A DNA stretch of 64,000 nt from Megalopta genalis (lineage: Eukaryota > Arthropoda > Insecta > Hymenoptera > Halictidae), in NCBI RefSeq assembly GCF_051020955.1, contig NC_135014.1, positions 620,001 through 684,000 of the forward strand. The letters are read 5' to 3'. Of the stretch, positions 12,557 to 23,154 are shown piece after piece. The position numbers and the translations under genes were made by a program. Positions within the stretch are counted from its first letter, which is position 1. Each line of letters begins with the position of its first letter. Below the pieces are notes generated by a model. It was not told the DNA's origin, ran no database searches, and was given only the letters and a program-made list of their open reading frames with translations.

Positions 12557-13124
12557 TTATTGAAATTTTTGAAAACCCATAAGTTACATTCGTAGCTAAT
12601 GATTTTTAGTTTATGAATCTACAGAATTTTTTTATTTCAGCCCCCCATTCCGACTAACAGTCAATATTATACTCTACGAGAAAGAGTTTCGTAAGCAACA
12701 GATAATTTCGTATTTATCGAAGCTATGAACGAAACTAGGAATATAATGAAATGTTGTTTGCAGGTCTGGGTTAATAGAAAATGGTATTTTATTATCGCAC
12801 CGACATTATCACCTCTGCAGTGAATGAGGCTAGAATGAAGTTGAGGCCCTGAAAAGGGCCGTTATTATTAAATAGAGATGCCTGTGGAACATAGGCAGGT
12901 TTATAAGTAAACATAATTGATCTTTTTATCGAACTCTTAAAATTATATTTGTGTCTTTGTCATTGCAAAAAGGGGGTTCACTCTAGTTTTTTTTTACAGT
13001 AATGATATGTATTCATTTTAGTAGCTACGTGAACACAAAGCGCGGTACACCGCGAAATTTTGTGGTTAACTTACACATACATACAATAGTACCCCCCATT
13101 CGCGATCTATCTTGGAATGGATAA
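12557..13124 (-). other. SPT5 3' flank or 3' UTR with direct repeat and histone-type hairpin
   Basis: Sequence downstream of the SPT5 stop codon on its strand. It contains a perfect histone-type stem-loop (12845-12860) and a minus-strand AATAAA-like signal near 12785-12795. At 12558-12650 there is a segment similar, in the same orientation, to 10702-10790. No coding frame is recognised. Confidence 0.5.
12845..12860 (-). promoter_or_regulatory. Histone-type 3' stem-loop sequence
   Basis: The minus strand reads GGCCCTTTTCAGGGCC, a 6-bp stem around a TTTC loop. This fits the GGYYYTTTTCARRRCC pattern of the replication-dependent histone mRNA 3' hairpin bound by SLBP. No histone coding sequence lies upstream; the nearest upstream gene on this strand is SPT5, whose stop codon is about 265 nt away. 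It may be a chance palindrome or a histone-gene relic. Confidence 0.5.
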
Positions 13125-16100
13125 TTACGTGTTCGCGGGCTTCATTTTACATAAGAATCGCAGGTGCAACATCTTCACCTCGTCCTTGTTCAGTTTCACT
13201 ACACCCTCTTGGTTGTCTATGGAAAGTAGTGTGCCTACAGCTTCTCTGTCTTCACCGATTATGACCTTGACCCTGTCGCCTCGCGAGGGTACCACTGGTT
13301 CAAGTTCCTCGCAGACCAGGTTCACGACTCTATCTTCGACTGGCAAAAAGACAGCGCACATGCCACCCTATAATTAGATTCCAATCATGAATACTCTCAG
13401 CTGTTCAAGGTTATTTTCTCCGCCGTGAAATATTTTCAATTTTAATCGTTCGTACTCGTAGCAGTAGCTACAGCGTTCATATTTGTTTTCATTTCTAAGG
13501 ATGACTTATAAACTTCTGTCGAAATAATCTTTTTATAAAATACACTGTGAACTTTAAAGTATGCTTGATAATACTCACGGATATTCCTCGAATAACACCC
13601 TGTTGTCCAGCGAGCAAAGTATCCTGATGAGTATCCCGAATTCTAACTTCAATGTCTGTAGTATGCCATTCGGTTCCTCCTATGATGCCAGCCCCGATAC
13701 TGGTATCCAGACCTGCACCTGGTGTTTGCGGATTATAGGGACTACCTGCAACTCCTGTGAGGAGACAACATTGGAAGTATTCGCTACAACTGAAAAACGG
13801 TGGTGCTTGTAGAGTAACATTTACCAGGAGTCATTGGACTATAGCCCATCGGTGAGGGAGTAGCAAAGGCTCCATGTGGACTGGTGGTGTACCCAGTACC
13901 ACTTGGTGAAGGAGTAGCAACGTAACCTGCAGGACTAGGACTAGCTGTTGCACTTCCAGCTGGACTAGGACTCGGTTGGTACGAGCTGAAACTCTGCTCT
14001 GACCCATACATTGTGCCGGGTGTTTGTGGCGTAAACGGACCACCGGTGGAAGGGTAACCTGGAGCGTAACCTGGAGATCCACCTTCCTCCATGCTGTAAC
14101 TGTCAAAGTCATTTGTTCTTGCGGGAGTGTTAGTAACCGCTGGGTCCCAGGCTCCCGATTGTCCCGGTGTTCGTGAGCCGTCATGGGACGGTGTCATCGA
14201 GCCATAATGAGGTGTACGAGAACCATCTGCAAATATAGCATTGTAAAATTAGTATACTTGTTTCTTTGAATCGCGTGTAAAGTGAATAAGACAAACTTTG
14301 AAGATACTTACTCTCATACATAGGTGTCTGTGAACCATGCATAGGTGTTTTCGATCCATCTCTGGCATACATCGGAGTTTGACTGCCGACAACGTAAGCT
14401 GGCGTTCTGTTGTAGCTGCTGAAGCCACCATCTTTGGTCGGCACACTGACATTCGCAATATGCGATCTGTCCACGGAGATGGTCTGGCAGGAGGAATGCA
14501 ACTCCACGCGTACTGTCGTCTCCGTGGTATCCTTTACAATTCCGACATTTCCTTTGTATGGTCCACCGGTTATCTTTATGGTGGTTCCTATTAGTTCTCT
14601 GTCTCGGCGGACTCCGCCACCGCGGTTTCTGCCGCCTCTTCCTCCACCACCGCCACCGCCTCTGGCAAAGCCACCTCTACAAACAATTTGTATGGCCCAA
14701 GGTTACTTTCTCTCTATCTCTGACTTTCAAAATGAAATATTTAAATGGTCTACCCTGCAAAAGATAACAGAAAAATTGTGGAAATCCTACTTACCCGCTA
14801 GGATGCATCGGCGAAGCTATTCTCGGTGACATAAATCCTGCTACTGGTGTCATAGAATTCATGCCAGACTTGTTCCCGCCAGAGAGTTGCAAGTGTCTCG
14901 TTTTGCAAACGAATATTCCACCGTTGTCTACGAACATCCTTGAATGTAGAAACGCGAAACTTCTGTACAGATGTTTGATCTCGCCACCTCTTCCAGCATG
15001 GGGGCCATCCACCACCTTCACAATGTCCTTCTTCTGTATGGTATTTTGCTGTGAGTCCAACGCAACCGCGTTTCTGTTCTCCCGACGTTTTGTTAAGCCT
15101 TGAGGTCTAGCTTCTAGCACTTTTCCATGCATGGACAGGACATGGAAGTTCTCGCGTTCAAGACGAACAATTACACCTACTGTTTGTGCATCCAATTGTA
15201 CTAAATCGCCCCACTGGAACTGACCTAAGCTGTCCACACCGGTGGCCATGTCGGAACAAAGTTGTAAATCTCTAGGAAGGACCTCGAGCTCGTGCATCGA
15301 CAGGTCAGAGAATAAAACCACTCTATTTTGTTCTACCCGAACGATTAGGCCTGTGTCACCTTCGTACCTTCCGGCAACAACCTGCAAAAAATTGGTAACG
15401 TATAATTTGAACCAATCATTTTGTAGGAGCCGAAGGTTATTTATTATTATCGAAGCGACCTCCGAAATCACAACAGTCGATCGGTGCTCGCGGACTCCCA
15501 TGCGTTAACCCCACGTAACGTACGTGTGCGTGATCTAAACATCGCGACCCTGCTAGAACGATCGGCGGGTGTTAGGCGCTGGTCGAGCGAAACGGCCAAA
15601 TCGAAAGAAGACTCGTAACGTTCAGCCGGCGCACCAACAAAAGGACGCGCTCGCAGAGCACAAGGCAGAACACGACGAACGTCGACACGCAATTTACGAT
15701 CACGCTCACGAATACGATTACAATTCGGAATTATAATATAACGAACACGGTTTACGACTTCGGTGTGCGATTACGAGAATTATTGTGTACTGTTTTACTG
15801 TCTTTTTGTATTGTATTTTGTGTGCGTCACTGTTTAGTAATAAATAAAACAGTTTTTTTTTTTTAGTCTTTACACATTGATTATTTTCATACGTACTTTC
15901 ACGTGATCTCCCATGGTGAAGTACTTTCGCAATTCTGACGCTTGAAATTCTAATGCTTCCTTCAGTTCTTCGTGTTTGGGCATGACCATTATCATGTTTC
16001 CGTCTATCGAAACGATTTTTCCTTGCAAATTGATCAATTCACCCTCGCATACTTCGACATTGTCACCAGTACTGAAGGAATGTATCACAGCAGTATCCTC

Positions 16101-18141
16101 TTTGTTTCCAGACACTGGACCTCCACTTAAATCTATTTCAACACCTTCGGGAGCTTCTTCAAATCTTTCCAATTCGGAGAGAGTTGGTTTTACACCTTCC
16201 GCGATGATGGCGCTTGTTGTAAAATTTTTGTACAGGAATCTGGAACAAAATACATATTATGTATTCTAATATATGTAGTATGTATTCTATCATGCCAAAG
16301 AAATAATTAATATAAGACATACCCCTTTCTGCTGTATCTGTTTCCTTCGAATATTAAGAAATCACCGTCACTAGTAACTTCTCCACCAATTGCTCGAATA
16401 GCTTCAGGGTCAAACGGCTTTGCTGCTGGTCTTCTCTTCTTTTTTCGTTTCAAAGCTTCGGATTCACTTTGCGCTGTTCTCAAAGCCCCGCGTGGCCTTG
16501 TATAGTCGATTCTGGGCAATAGCTTTAAGTGAACCTGATTCTGTGCCAAATCAACGTAATCAACTTGAGCTATATCATCTTTATAAATGCCCCTCTTCAA
16601 TCTAACCCATTGCTTTGCTTTCAAGCCTGTCTGTTCTTTGACCACGCGTAACACATCAGTCATTTCCTTAATCGGTACCATTTGTTGCTTCCAGATACCC
16701 ATTCTTAAATTTCCCACATTCTCGATAGCGGCTTTTACATGCGGCTGTTTGTAAGCCTCTATGTAAATATAACCTTTTACACCCTCAGGCGCGACAACAG
16801 ACTTGATTTGAAGCGGTTCATCTAATAAATAAAATGATGTGGTTAGAAATAACAATAATTATTAATAAAAAATGCAGTAATAATGAATTACTACATACTT
16901 GACATTTGATACGTTATGAACTTCCGCATAAGTAGAAGCACAGTTGCCTTCTCCTCTCCAATGCGGCATTTTACCATCCATAAATTAGGATCTTTTACAC
17001 CTGGTAGTAAAGTCTGCTGGGTAATTTCATCACTCATCTCTTCACCACCATCTCCGAAATGGCGAGCTGCCACAGACTCGTCTGCATACTTCTTTCTCAA
17101 GTATTCTTCTATTTCATCTTCTTTCTGAGAACTGTCAAAAATTGTAAATATTAATTTGGTCAAGACTGTTACAATACTTGTAGATGCCAATACTTACTCC
17201 CACAAATTAGTTCCTCTGCGTCTTCCTTCAATTTCCCTAGCAGTAGGACCTAACTCATCTACTTCATTTCCCACAATACCAATTTCTTGTGCACCCTCCT
17301 CCCATTCGTCATCATCCTCGACCTCATCATCTACTTCAGCCTCGTCTATGATGAAACCACCATACTTATCCTTTTTCTTTTTCTTTCTAGGTCTGTCGTC
17401 ATCTTCTTCCTCCTCCTCTTCATCATATTCACTGCTTTCATCCAAATCTTCTCCTGAATATATATATATGAATCACAAAATAAACATATTCTAATACTCT
17501 AAATAATATTCTTTATACCTTCTGGTTCTTCTTCTGGTTCCACCACTTCTTCATCTCCAGACCTAGCTTCTTCTGCTTCGTCTCCTCTGCCATCCTCTGA
17601 ACTAAAAATTTAATTTGAAAATACTTTTAGCAGACATGTTTCTGAAACATGTATGCATCACTCTAATTGTGAATTTAAAGTAATGCTGGTAATTCTCTTG
17701 CTTCATGTATTATTTTTACAGAAACTTTAGATGATCTTTTGATGATAGTAAGTGCTGCATCATAATATACAATGTTCTTTTCCTTGTAACATATTTCAGA
17801 GTATGAACTAATATAATAAAAATTGATCTATTTTAGTTTCAATAAACATGCATGAGTCATTACGAAGTAAAGTTTTTTTTGCACAATACACAAGATAGAA
17901 ATTTTGCTTACCCAGATGCCGACCGGGATCGTGATCGTGATCGAGACCTGCTAGGACTTCTTGAACGTGATCTAGACGGACTTCTACTCCGGGAAACGCT
18001 ACGTGATTTTTCTCCGACGCTGCCGGCATCGCTACCAGCTGCAGACTTCACAGAACGATTTTCATCCTGTTCGCTTTCGCTGCCACCGCCTCCACGTTCG
18101 CTCTCATTATCCGAAATATTACTCGCCTCTGAATCCGACAT
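13125..18141 (-). CDS. SUPT5H: Transcription elongation factor SPT5 (DSIF large subunit)
   Basis: Eleven minus-strand exons join in phase: 18141-17912, 17601-17519, 17453-17198, 17131-16899, 16821-16323, 16239-15897, 15381-14795, 14676-14312, 14226-13825, 13754-13579 and 13367-13125, about 1138 aa. Order of parts: acidic N-terminus with an Arg-Ser run; acidic/lysine-rich block; NGN domain (LWMVKCRIGEEKATVLLLMR) that binds SPT4; several KOW motifs (for example VEVCEGELINLQGKI, GDTGLIVRVEQNRVVLFSD, VKVVDGPHAGRGGEI); a glycine/arginine linker; a C-terminal repeat region of GSQTPMY and GSRTP units, the kind phosphorylated by P-TEFb; and a last KOW (DRVKVIIGEDREAVGTLLSID). SPT5 with SPT4 controls promoter-proximal pausing and elongation of RNA polymerase II. 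All landmarks are intact. Confidence 0.95.
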
Positions 18142-18774
18142 TTCGCCAAGAAATTATACGATTCTTGTCACACGCGAATATTACTAAGCAGTAGGATTAT
18201 TAGGTTAGATCAACAAGACCCACGAGATCAACAGTAGAACTAAACGCCAGCCAAAAGTATGTACTGGATATAAACAATAAGCCACACTTATTTTTATTTC
18301 CCATAGTCTCTTATATCTTTATGATAATATTTGAAGTACATATATTTTTGTTTTAGATTTTTTTAGATTGATTCATCCTATCATCAACAACGTAGCAGCA
18401 GGGTCATTAGAGCCAACAAAAACATCGGAACGGATAAATCAATTTAATAAACACATGTACGTATATACTTCATTAGAAATGGATTTTTTGCTGTATACCA
18501 CTATAAAATTATTTATAGTGTATAAAATTATTAAATATAGGGTATAAAATTATTTTCTATCAATAAAAAATACAAATTTTTTCCCCTATTAGTTTTTAAC
18601 TTTAACTGATTATTTTCCTTTCCTTAAATGTATTAAATACATTTTTTCGAAATTATATTGCTTCTTTTAGTTTGTATGACGGTGTACATAACTATTTTCG
18701 AAAAAAATGTACTTAATATATGCTTAATACATTCTGGCTCTAGAATCCAGAATTTGGATTACCGCTTCTAAACT

Positions 18775-18794
18775 GCCATATTGAATTTTAGTTC
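18775..18794 (+). repeat. Recurrent motif, copy 2
   Basis: Reads GCCATATTGAATTTTAGTTC, 20 bases identical to the core of the copies at 10270, 19772 and 21311. It stands alone here, without the rest of the inverted-repeat arm. Confidence 0.8.
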
Positions 18795-19229
18795 GACCAA
18801 CTGCATACGGCACGCACTCCGGAAGGATAGAATTTTCAAGAGCATACCATTATTTCAGAGCATACAAATTGAAAACTGTATATTAGATACGTGTTTATTC
18901 CATGAAGAAAATTATTTCGATCACTGTATGCTAATTTAAACGATCTTCAATGTCTGTATAAATACATTGACTCGCATTAATATTCGGACACAATATTATT
19001 AGAAAAATTATTGCTCCTTTTCATTGTTTATGATAGTATTATTGAATCAATTATTTTCTCATATATTAAAGCACTTCTTATAGTAAATAGAAACATAAAT
19101 TTTGTTTATTTATTGCGCATGTTCTTTTGTATAATAAGCGATAAACAAGATTGTGACAAAATTTAACGTCGCAAAAATATTCGAACATAACTTCTTAGAT
19201 GCCAGAGTAAAATACTGTACTACATTGTC

Positions 19230-19293
19230 GACGCCGACGATCGTGGCTCGAGATTAAGGTCGTGAGTTCGATGCTCACCCGGGGCAATTTCCT
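19230..19293 (+). repeat. tRNA-derived (SINE-like) fragment
   Basis: The sequence GTGAGTTCGATGCTCAC forms a T-arm like hairpin, with a 5-bp stem around TTCGATG that contains a pol III B-box core. It is followed by CCGGGGCA, like a tRNA acceptor 3' end. No matching 5' acceptor strand or convincing anticodon arm is present upstream, so this is not called a functional tRNA. A tRNA-related SINE remnant fits best. Confidence 0.35.
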
Positions 19294-19771
19294 TTTTATT
19301 CTTAAAATAGATAACATGATTTACAAAATATTTTATTAATTCTTCTCTTTTTTTAAATGTTTTACTCATACTATACATTACGAAGAGAAATATGTTAGGA
19401 AAGGATGAAGGTTCATTAAAAATTAAATCTGAGAGATATGTACAGATATTTTCAATATACAATGTTTAACGTACATGTTAAAAAAAAGATTATATTTTTA
19501 CGATGCATATCATATTATGATATAAATTTCTTATGTTCGCTTCCTTCTACATTCATTTGGATTTTTTTGCATCCAATACTTAACAGAACCTGATGGCCGT
19601 ATACCTAACATAGCTGATTTAGAATGTACGTCGCGCATAATAAATGAGAATATCCAGCTACGTAATCATCCTACAGCAATGTACGACTGTCAACGTTAAG
19701 CCGTCTATCTATGAAACGCATGCGCATGAAATGAGCATCGGCACATAGTCTACCGGATGCGCATACAGATG

Positions 19772-21333
19772 GCAGCCATATTGAATTTTAGTTCCAAAGT
19801 TATTTCGTTATGTATCAGAGTTGTTTAGTAGCTTGAATTAGTAGCTTGAAAGTAAAATTTGAAACCAAGTTTGATGATATTTTTTATTATTGTTATAATT
19901 TTATAGTCTCTTAAGAATCATAGCAGTGTTTACACAATTTCAATTTTTCGATAATCCGTGTTAATACGTTTCTACTACATAGGTATTTTAAAATACCTCT
20001 TTTGTGTAATTTTATCGTGATATGTTAGTGGGCATAATATTTACTTATTAAATCTATAATAAAATATTTGGGAAATTTTGGCCATATCTTATAATTTCGA
20101 AAATAAATGTACAAATCAAAATGCTGAATCTATAAACTTCAGCAAAATATTCGACTGAAATTTCAACACATACAGTATTTGTATGTTTTTCAACACAAAC
20201 GAAAAATGTTGAAGTTACACATACAGTAGACACTACAGATTTGCTTTTACTGCTTACAACTAATGCAAATAAAGAAGAAGTGTTGAGATTTTATTGGTGG
20301 AACGCATACGAAGATCCGTACAAAAAACCTGGAATTGCATTCTTATTTGGTAAGGTCTATGTACCGTCTACGAATACATACTGTTCTTGCTGTATACAAG
20401 TTGCAAATATTCCTCGAAGAATATATCTTCTTCAACAATTATAAATTTTAGATACAATCTCCTAATGGTAATAATGATAAACCAGAATTGAATTCAATGA
20501 AAGATGTTTATGAAGAATTTAATGAGTTTGCAAATAAATCAAGGAATAAAAGAATTTCATTGCAGTACAGTTACAAAATATTATGCTTTTGAACCGGAAG
20601 ATACTCCATTAGTGTCTGAATATTTAGAAGTGAGATATTCAGCACGGTATCCAGCTATGCCTTCCAATTATTCTGGATCATCAATAAAACGTGTCTTTGG
20701 GACTACAGTGAATGCTTTAGAACTATTTATAATAGAAAGAACTATTAAAGGACCCTGTTGGTTAGATGTGAAATATCCATTACCAAGTCGTTTATAAATC
20801 TGTTGGAGTAAAATAAAGGTATAATAATTTAATCTCTAGATTTGATCTATCGTTAAGTTCTAAAGCTCAACAAATTGTATAACACAATAGGTGACTGTAA
20901 TTTCAACATTTTTCGTTTTGTGTTGAAAATTCAGTGTCCAATATTTTGCTGAAGTCTATAGATTCAGCATCTTGATTTGTACATTTATTTTCGAAATTAT
21001 AAGACATGGCCAAAATTTCCCAAATATTTTATTATAGATTTAATAAGTGAATATTATACCCACTAACATATCACGATAAAATTACACAAAAGAGGTATTT
21101 TAAAATACTTATGTAGTAGAAACGTATTAACACGGATTATCGAAAAACTGAAATTGTGTAAACACTGCTATGATTCTTAAGAGGCTAAAAAATTATAACA
21201 ATAATACAAAATATCATCAAACTTGGTTTCAAATTTTACTTTCAAGCTACTAATTCAAACTACTAATTCAAGCTACTAAACAAACTCTGATACATAATGA
21301 AAGACCTTTTGAACTAAAATTCAATATGGCTGC
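19772..21333. mobile_element. Inverted-repeat element enclosing a POLA1 gene fragment
   Basis: A left arm (about 19772-20220) and a right arm (about 20890-21333) are inverted copies of roughly 440 bp. Both outer ends carry the 23-bp recurrent motif (GCAGCCATATTGAATTTTAG...). The arms share matching blocks such as TTTTAAAATACCT, ACACGGATTATCG, and the TTCAGCAAAATATT stretch. Between them lies about 600 bp of broken POLA1 coding sequence. This looks like gene-fragment capture by a foldback-type element; a large local inverted duplication is the alternative. No transposase frame was found. Confidence 0.65.
20225..20817 (+). pseudogene. POLA1 (DNA polymerase alpha catalytic subunit) fragment A, broken
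   Basis: Reading frames resemble part of the N-terminal/exonuclease-like region of POLA1, corresponding roughly to residues 330-460 of the animal protein. Recognisable pieces are EEVLRFYWWNAYEDPYKKPG, AFLFGKVYVPSTNTYCSCC, SMKDVYEEFNEF, TPLVSEYLEVRYSARYPAMP, VFGTTVNALELF and IKGPCWLDVKYP. The pieces lie in different frames: there is a stop after YLLQQL, a frameshift after NEFAN (around 20535), and a further stop at the right end. It is therefore a non-coding relic. It is enclosed by the inverted arms at 19772 and 21333. The remainder of the polymerase domain is absent; the C-terminal end of the same gene reappears at 23155. Confidence 0.85.
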
Positions 21334-21389
21334 AGAACACATGCTCGTGTATTTATTGTTGAATCATTTACTTGATGAAGTTAACAGAC

Positions 21390-21784
21390 ATGAATGAAAA
21401 ACAAAAGGTGCAGCATTTGATTGTTGATATGAGTGCATTCATCAGAAATGCAGCTTTACAGGTAAACTTATTACTATATATGTGTGTGTATGGATAAGAT
21501 TAATTGTATTTTATTTATTTCGCAACATCGATCAAGAATTTTATGTCAACAATATCAAAGTCAAAGATATTGCTTTGATACCGAACTTAATTAGTTGTTA
21601 AAAATTCTGTAGTTTATAGTAATATAATAACGAGAAATGATGCCTTCAGGACATTGGAATAAATATAATGACAGAACAAGATGTAGTAAATGAAGTGACA
21701 AACAAGAGACAATTGAGAAGATTAATTTTGTCCTGCCATATGATTTAATAATACAAAGTGCACATCCTGAGAATATAAAATTTG
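21390..21784 (+). pseudogene. NOB1 (ribosome-assembly endonuclease) 5' fragment, frameshifted
   Basis: Two exon-like pieces match the start of NOB1, the PIN-domain nuclease that makes the 3' end of 18S rRNA. Piece 1 (21390-21461) encodes VQHLIVDMSAFIRNAALQ and ends at a good donor. Piece 2 (21650-21784) begins DIGINIMTEQDVVNEV and continues to FVLPYDLIIQSAHPENIKF, but this second half is in another frame, with the shift near 21725. Nothing of the rest of NOB1 (zinc ribbon, C-terminal part) follows; a truncated MITE begins 68 bp later. The retained intron shows that it came from genomic DNA and not from a processed mRNA. Confidence 0.8.
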
Positions 21785-21851
21785 GTAATTTAGTGTAATT
21801 TACATGTATTCAAACAGTTATTTAACATATGTATCAAAATGTATTTTATAT

Positions 21852-22010
21852 ACAGGGTGTCCCACAATTATTTTAACAGCCGAAAATGAGGGGTAGCTGA
21901 GGTCATTTGAAGTAACTTTTTCCTTTGCGAAAATGCAATCCGTGGCTTTGTTTACGAGTTATTAACGAAAAACACTGTCCAATGAGAGGTGACTGTGCGA
22001 GAGAGAGAGT
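21852..22010. mobile_element. Truncated foldback MITE (ACAGGGTGTCCCA family), copy 1
   Basis: Starts ACAGGGTGTCCCACAATTAT and shares the left-arm blocks of the complete copy at 25745-26058, for example TTTGTTTACGAGTTATTAACGAAAAACACTG. The matching right terminus is not found, so the copy is truncated after about 160 bp. It is followed by a GAGAGA-rich stretch. Confidence 0.65.
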
Positions 22011-22701
22011 CCGCGAGAGAGTACGCAGCACGAGGCTTTGACAGATGGTCGGGACGGACTCGAGCCACGTTCGAAGTATTGAACAAATCACGAAGCGAGA
22101 ACTTTCCGGATTTTTTTTTTACTACGTGACAGTGATATTTTTAAGAAAAACGCTGTTCACCTTTACTTTAGAATGTCTGAAGAATATTTACTCATTTTTC
22201 GGACCCGAAATAATAAATAATTTAACCGTGACGGCCGTTTTAATTTTCTAGTGTGCATGACACCTCGTGTGTAACAAGTGAAATTTTTAAGCAAGGTGTA
22301 CAGTGAAGATTAACAACGTACGTAAATGATATTTTAATTTAAATAATTCCGTGTCCGAACACAGTTCGACGAATGATTCGCAAAGCTAATTTAATAAATA
22401 ATAATCGTGTTAAAGGACGTAAGGGATATGTTTGTTAGAGAAATATGAAGAATATTATCAACAAGAAACTCACCCATTTAGTTGTAAAATCCACTTCATG
22501 CACGGAAATGTGTACAGGAGGATAGTGCATTAACCTCGTACAATGTATGATGAACTGCACAGCTGATCTGTATCCGACGGCGACGAACAGAAGGATGTCT
22601 CCGGGCAAGCAATTTCAACGTTTACTTTCACTGCATTATCACTAAACACTGATCACTTATCAATAATATTTATGGACCAACTTTCCTGGGTTAATATGTA
22701 T
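22011..22701. other. Unassigned sequence between repeat elements
   Basis: No gene homology or clear repeat structure was recognised. The frame at 22045-22251 has no recognisable domain. Confidence 0.4.
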
Positions 22702-22717
22702 GGCCCTGAAAAGAGCC
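22702..22717 (-). promoter_or_regulatory. Second histone-type 3' stem-loop sequence
   Basis: The minus strand reads GGCTCTTTTCAGGGCC, fitting the histone mRNA 3' hairpin pattern with one G-T wobble pair. No histone frame is upstream; instead a palindromic MITE abuts it at 22725. Both this copy and the one at 12845 are followed on the minus strand by ATTAACCCAG. Confidence 0.45.
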
Positions 22718-22724
22718 GATTGTT

Positions 22725-22956
22725 TTATGCGACGCGTTCGAAGTTCTCACTGTTAACGACACGTACGTACCGCGTTGTCGAGATGAACTGCAGAAGACTG
22801 GCACGATGGCCGACTGTGTTTCGTTCTCCTACGAGCGAATTTCAACTGTTTTCCATCGAACGCGAACATTGTCAGCCATCGTGCTAGTCTTCCGCAGTTT
22901 ATCCCGTCAACGCGGTATGTGTTCTTAACGATATGAACTTCGAACGCGTCGCATAA
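22725..22956. mobile_element. Small palindromic MITE, 232 bp
   Basis: The ends TTATGCGACGCGTTCGAAGTTC and its near-complement GAACTTCGAACGCGTCGCATAA face each other. Homology between arms extends about 90 bp inward (blocks around AACTGC.GAAGACT.GCACGATGGC). No coding capacity. The overlapping frames on both strands are mirror images of one another and are not genes. Confidence 0.75.
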
Positions 22957-23154
22957 CATTATGATGTAGGAAAGTCAGTAACAAATGGTTAACAGCACAA
23001 ATATTTTCTATCTTGCAATTACTGAACTTTAAAGCTGTATATTAGATCAGTTATTTTCTGATCAATCTAACAAAAATCGGCTAGAAGAGATTTTCAAAAC
23101 GTTTCGAGAAATATTCGAAACAATCAAGTTTCCTTATCATTGTTAATTATTAGA

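Larger units (their letters stand above)
18142..19771. other. Spacer upstream of SPT5 with repeat fragments
   Basis: AT-rich. The part next to 18141 should be the SPT5 promoter. It holds one copy of the 23-bp recurrent motif (18775-18794) and a tRNA-derived repeat fragment near 19230-19293. No gene is recognised. Confidence 0.5.

Noticed and set aside
12845..12860. A replication-dependent histone gene
   Set aside because: The hairpin is present, but no histone fold coding sequence occurs on either strand nearby.
19230..19293. A functional tRNA gene
   Set aside because: Only a T-arm and 3' acceptor-like sequence are visible; the 5' acceptor strand and anticodon arm are missing.
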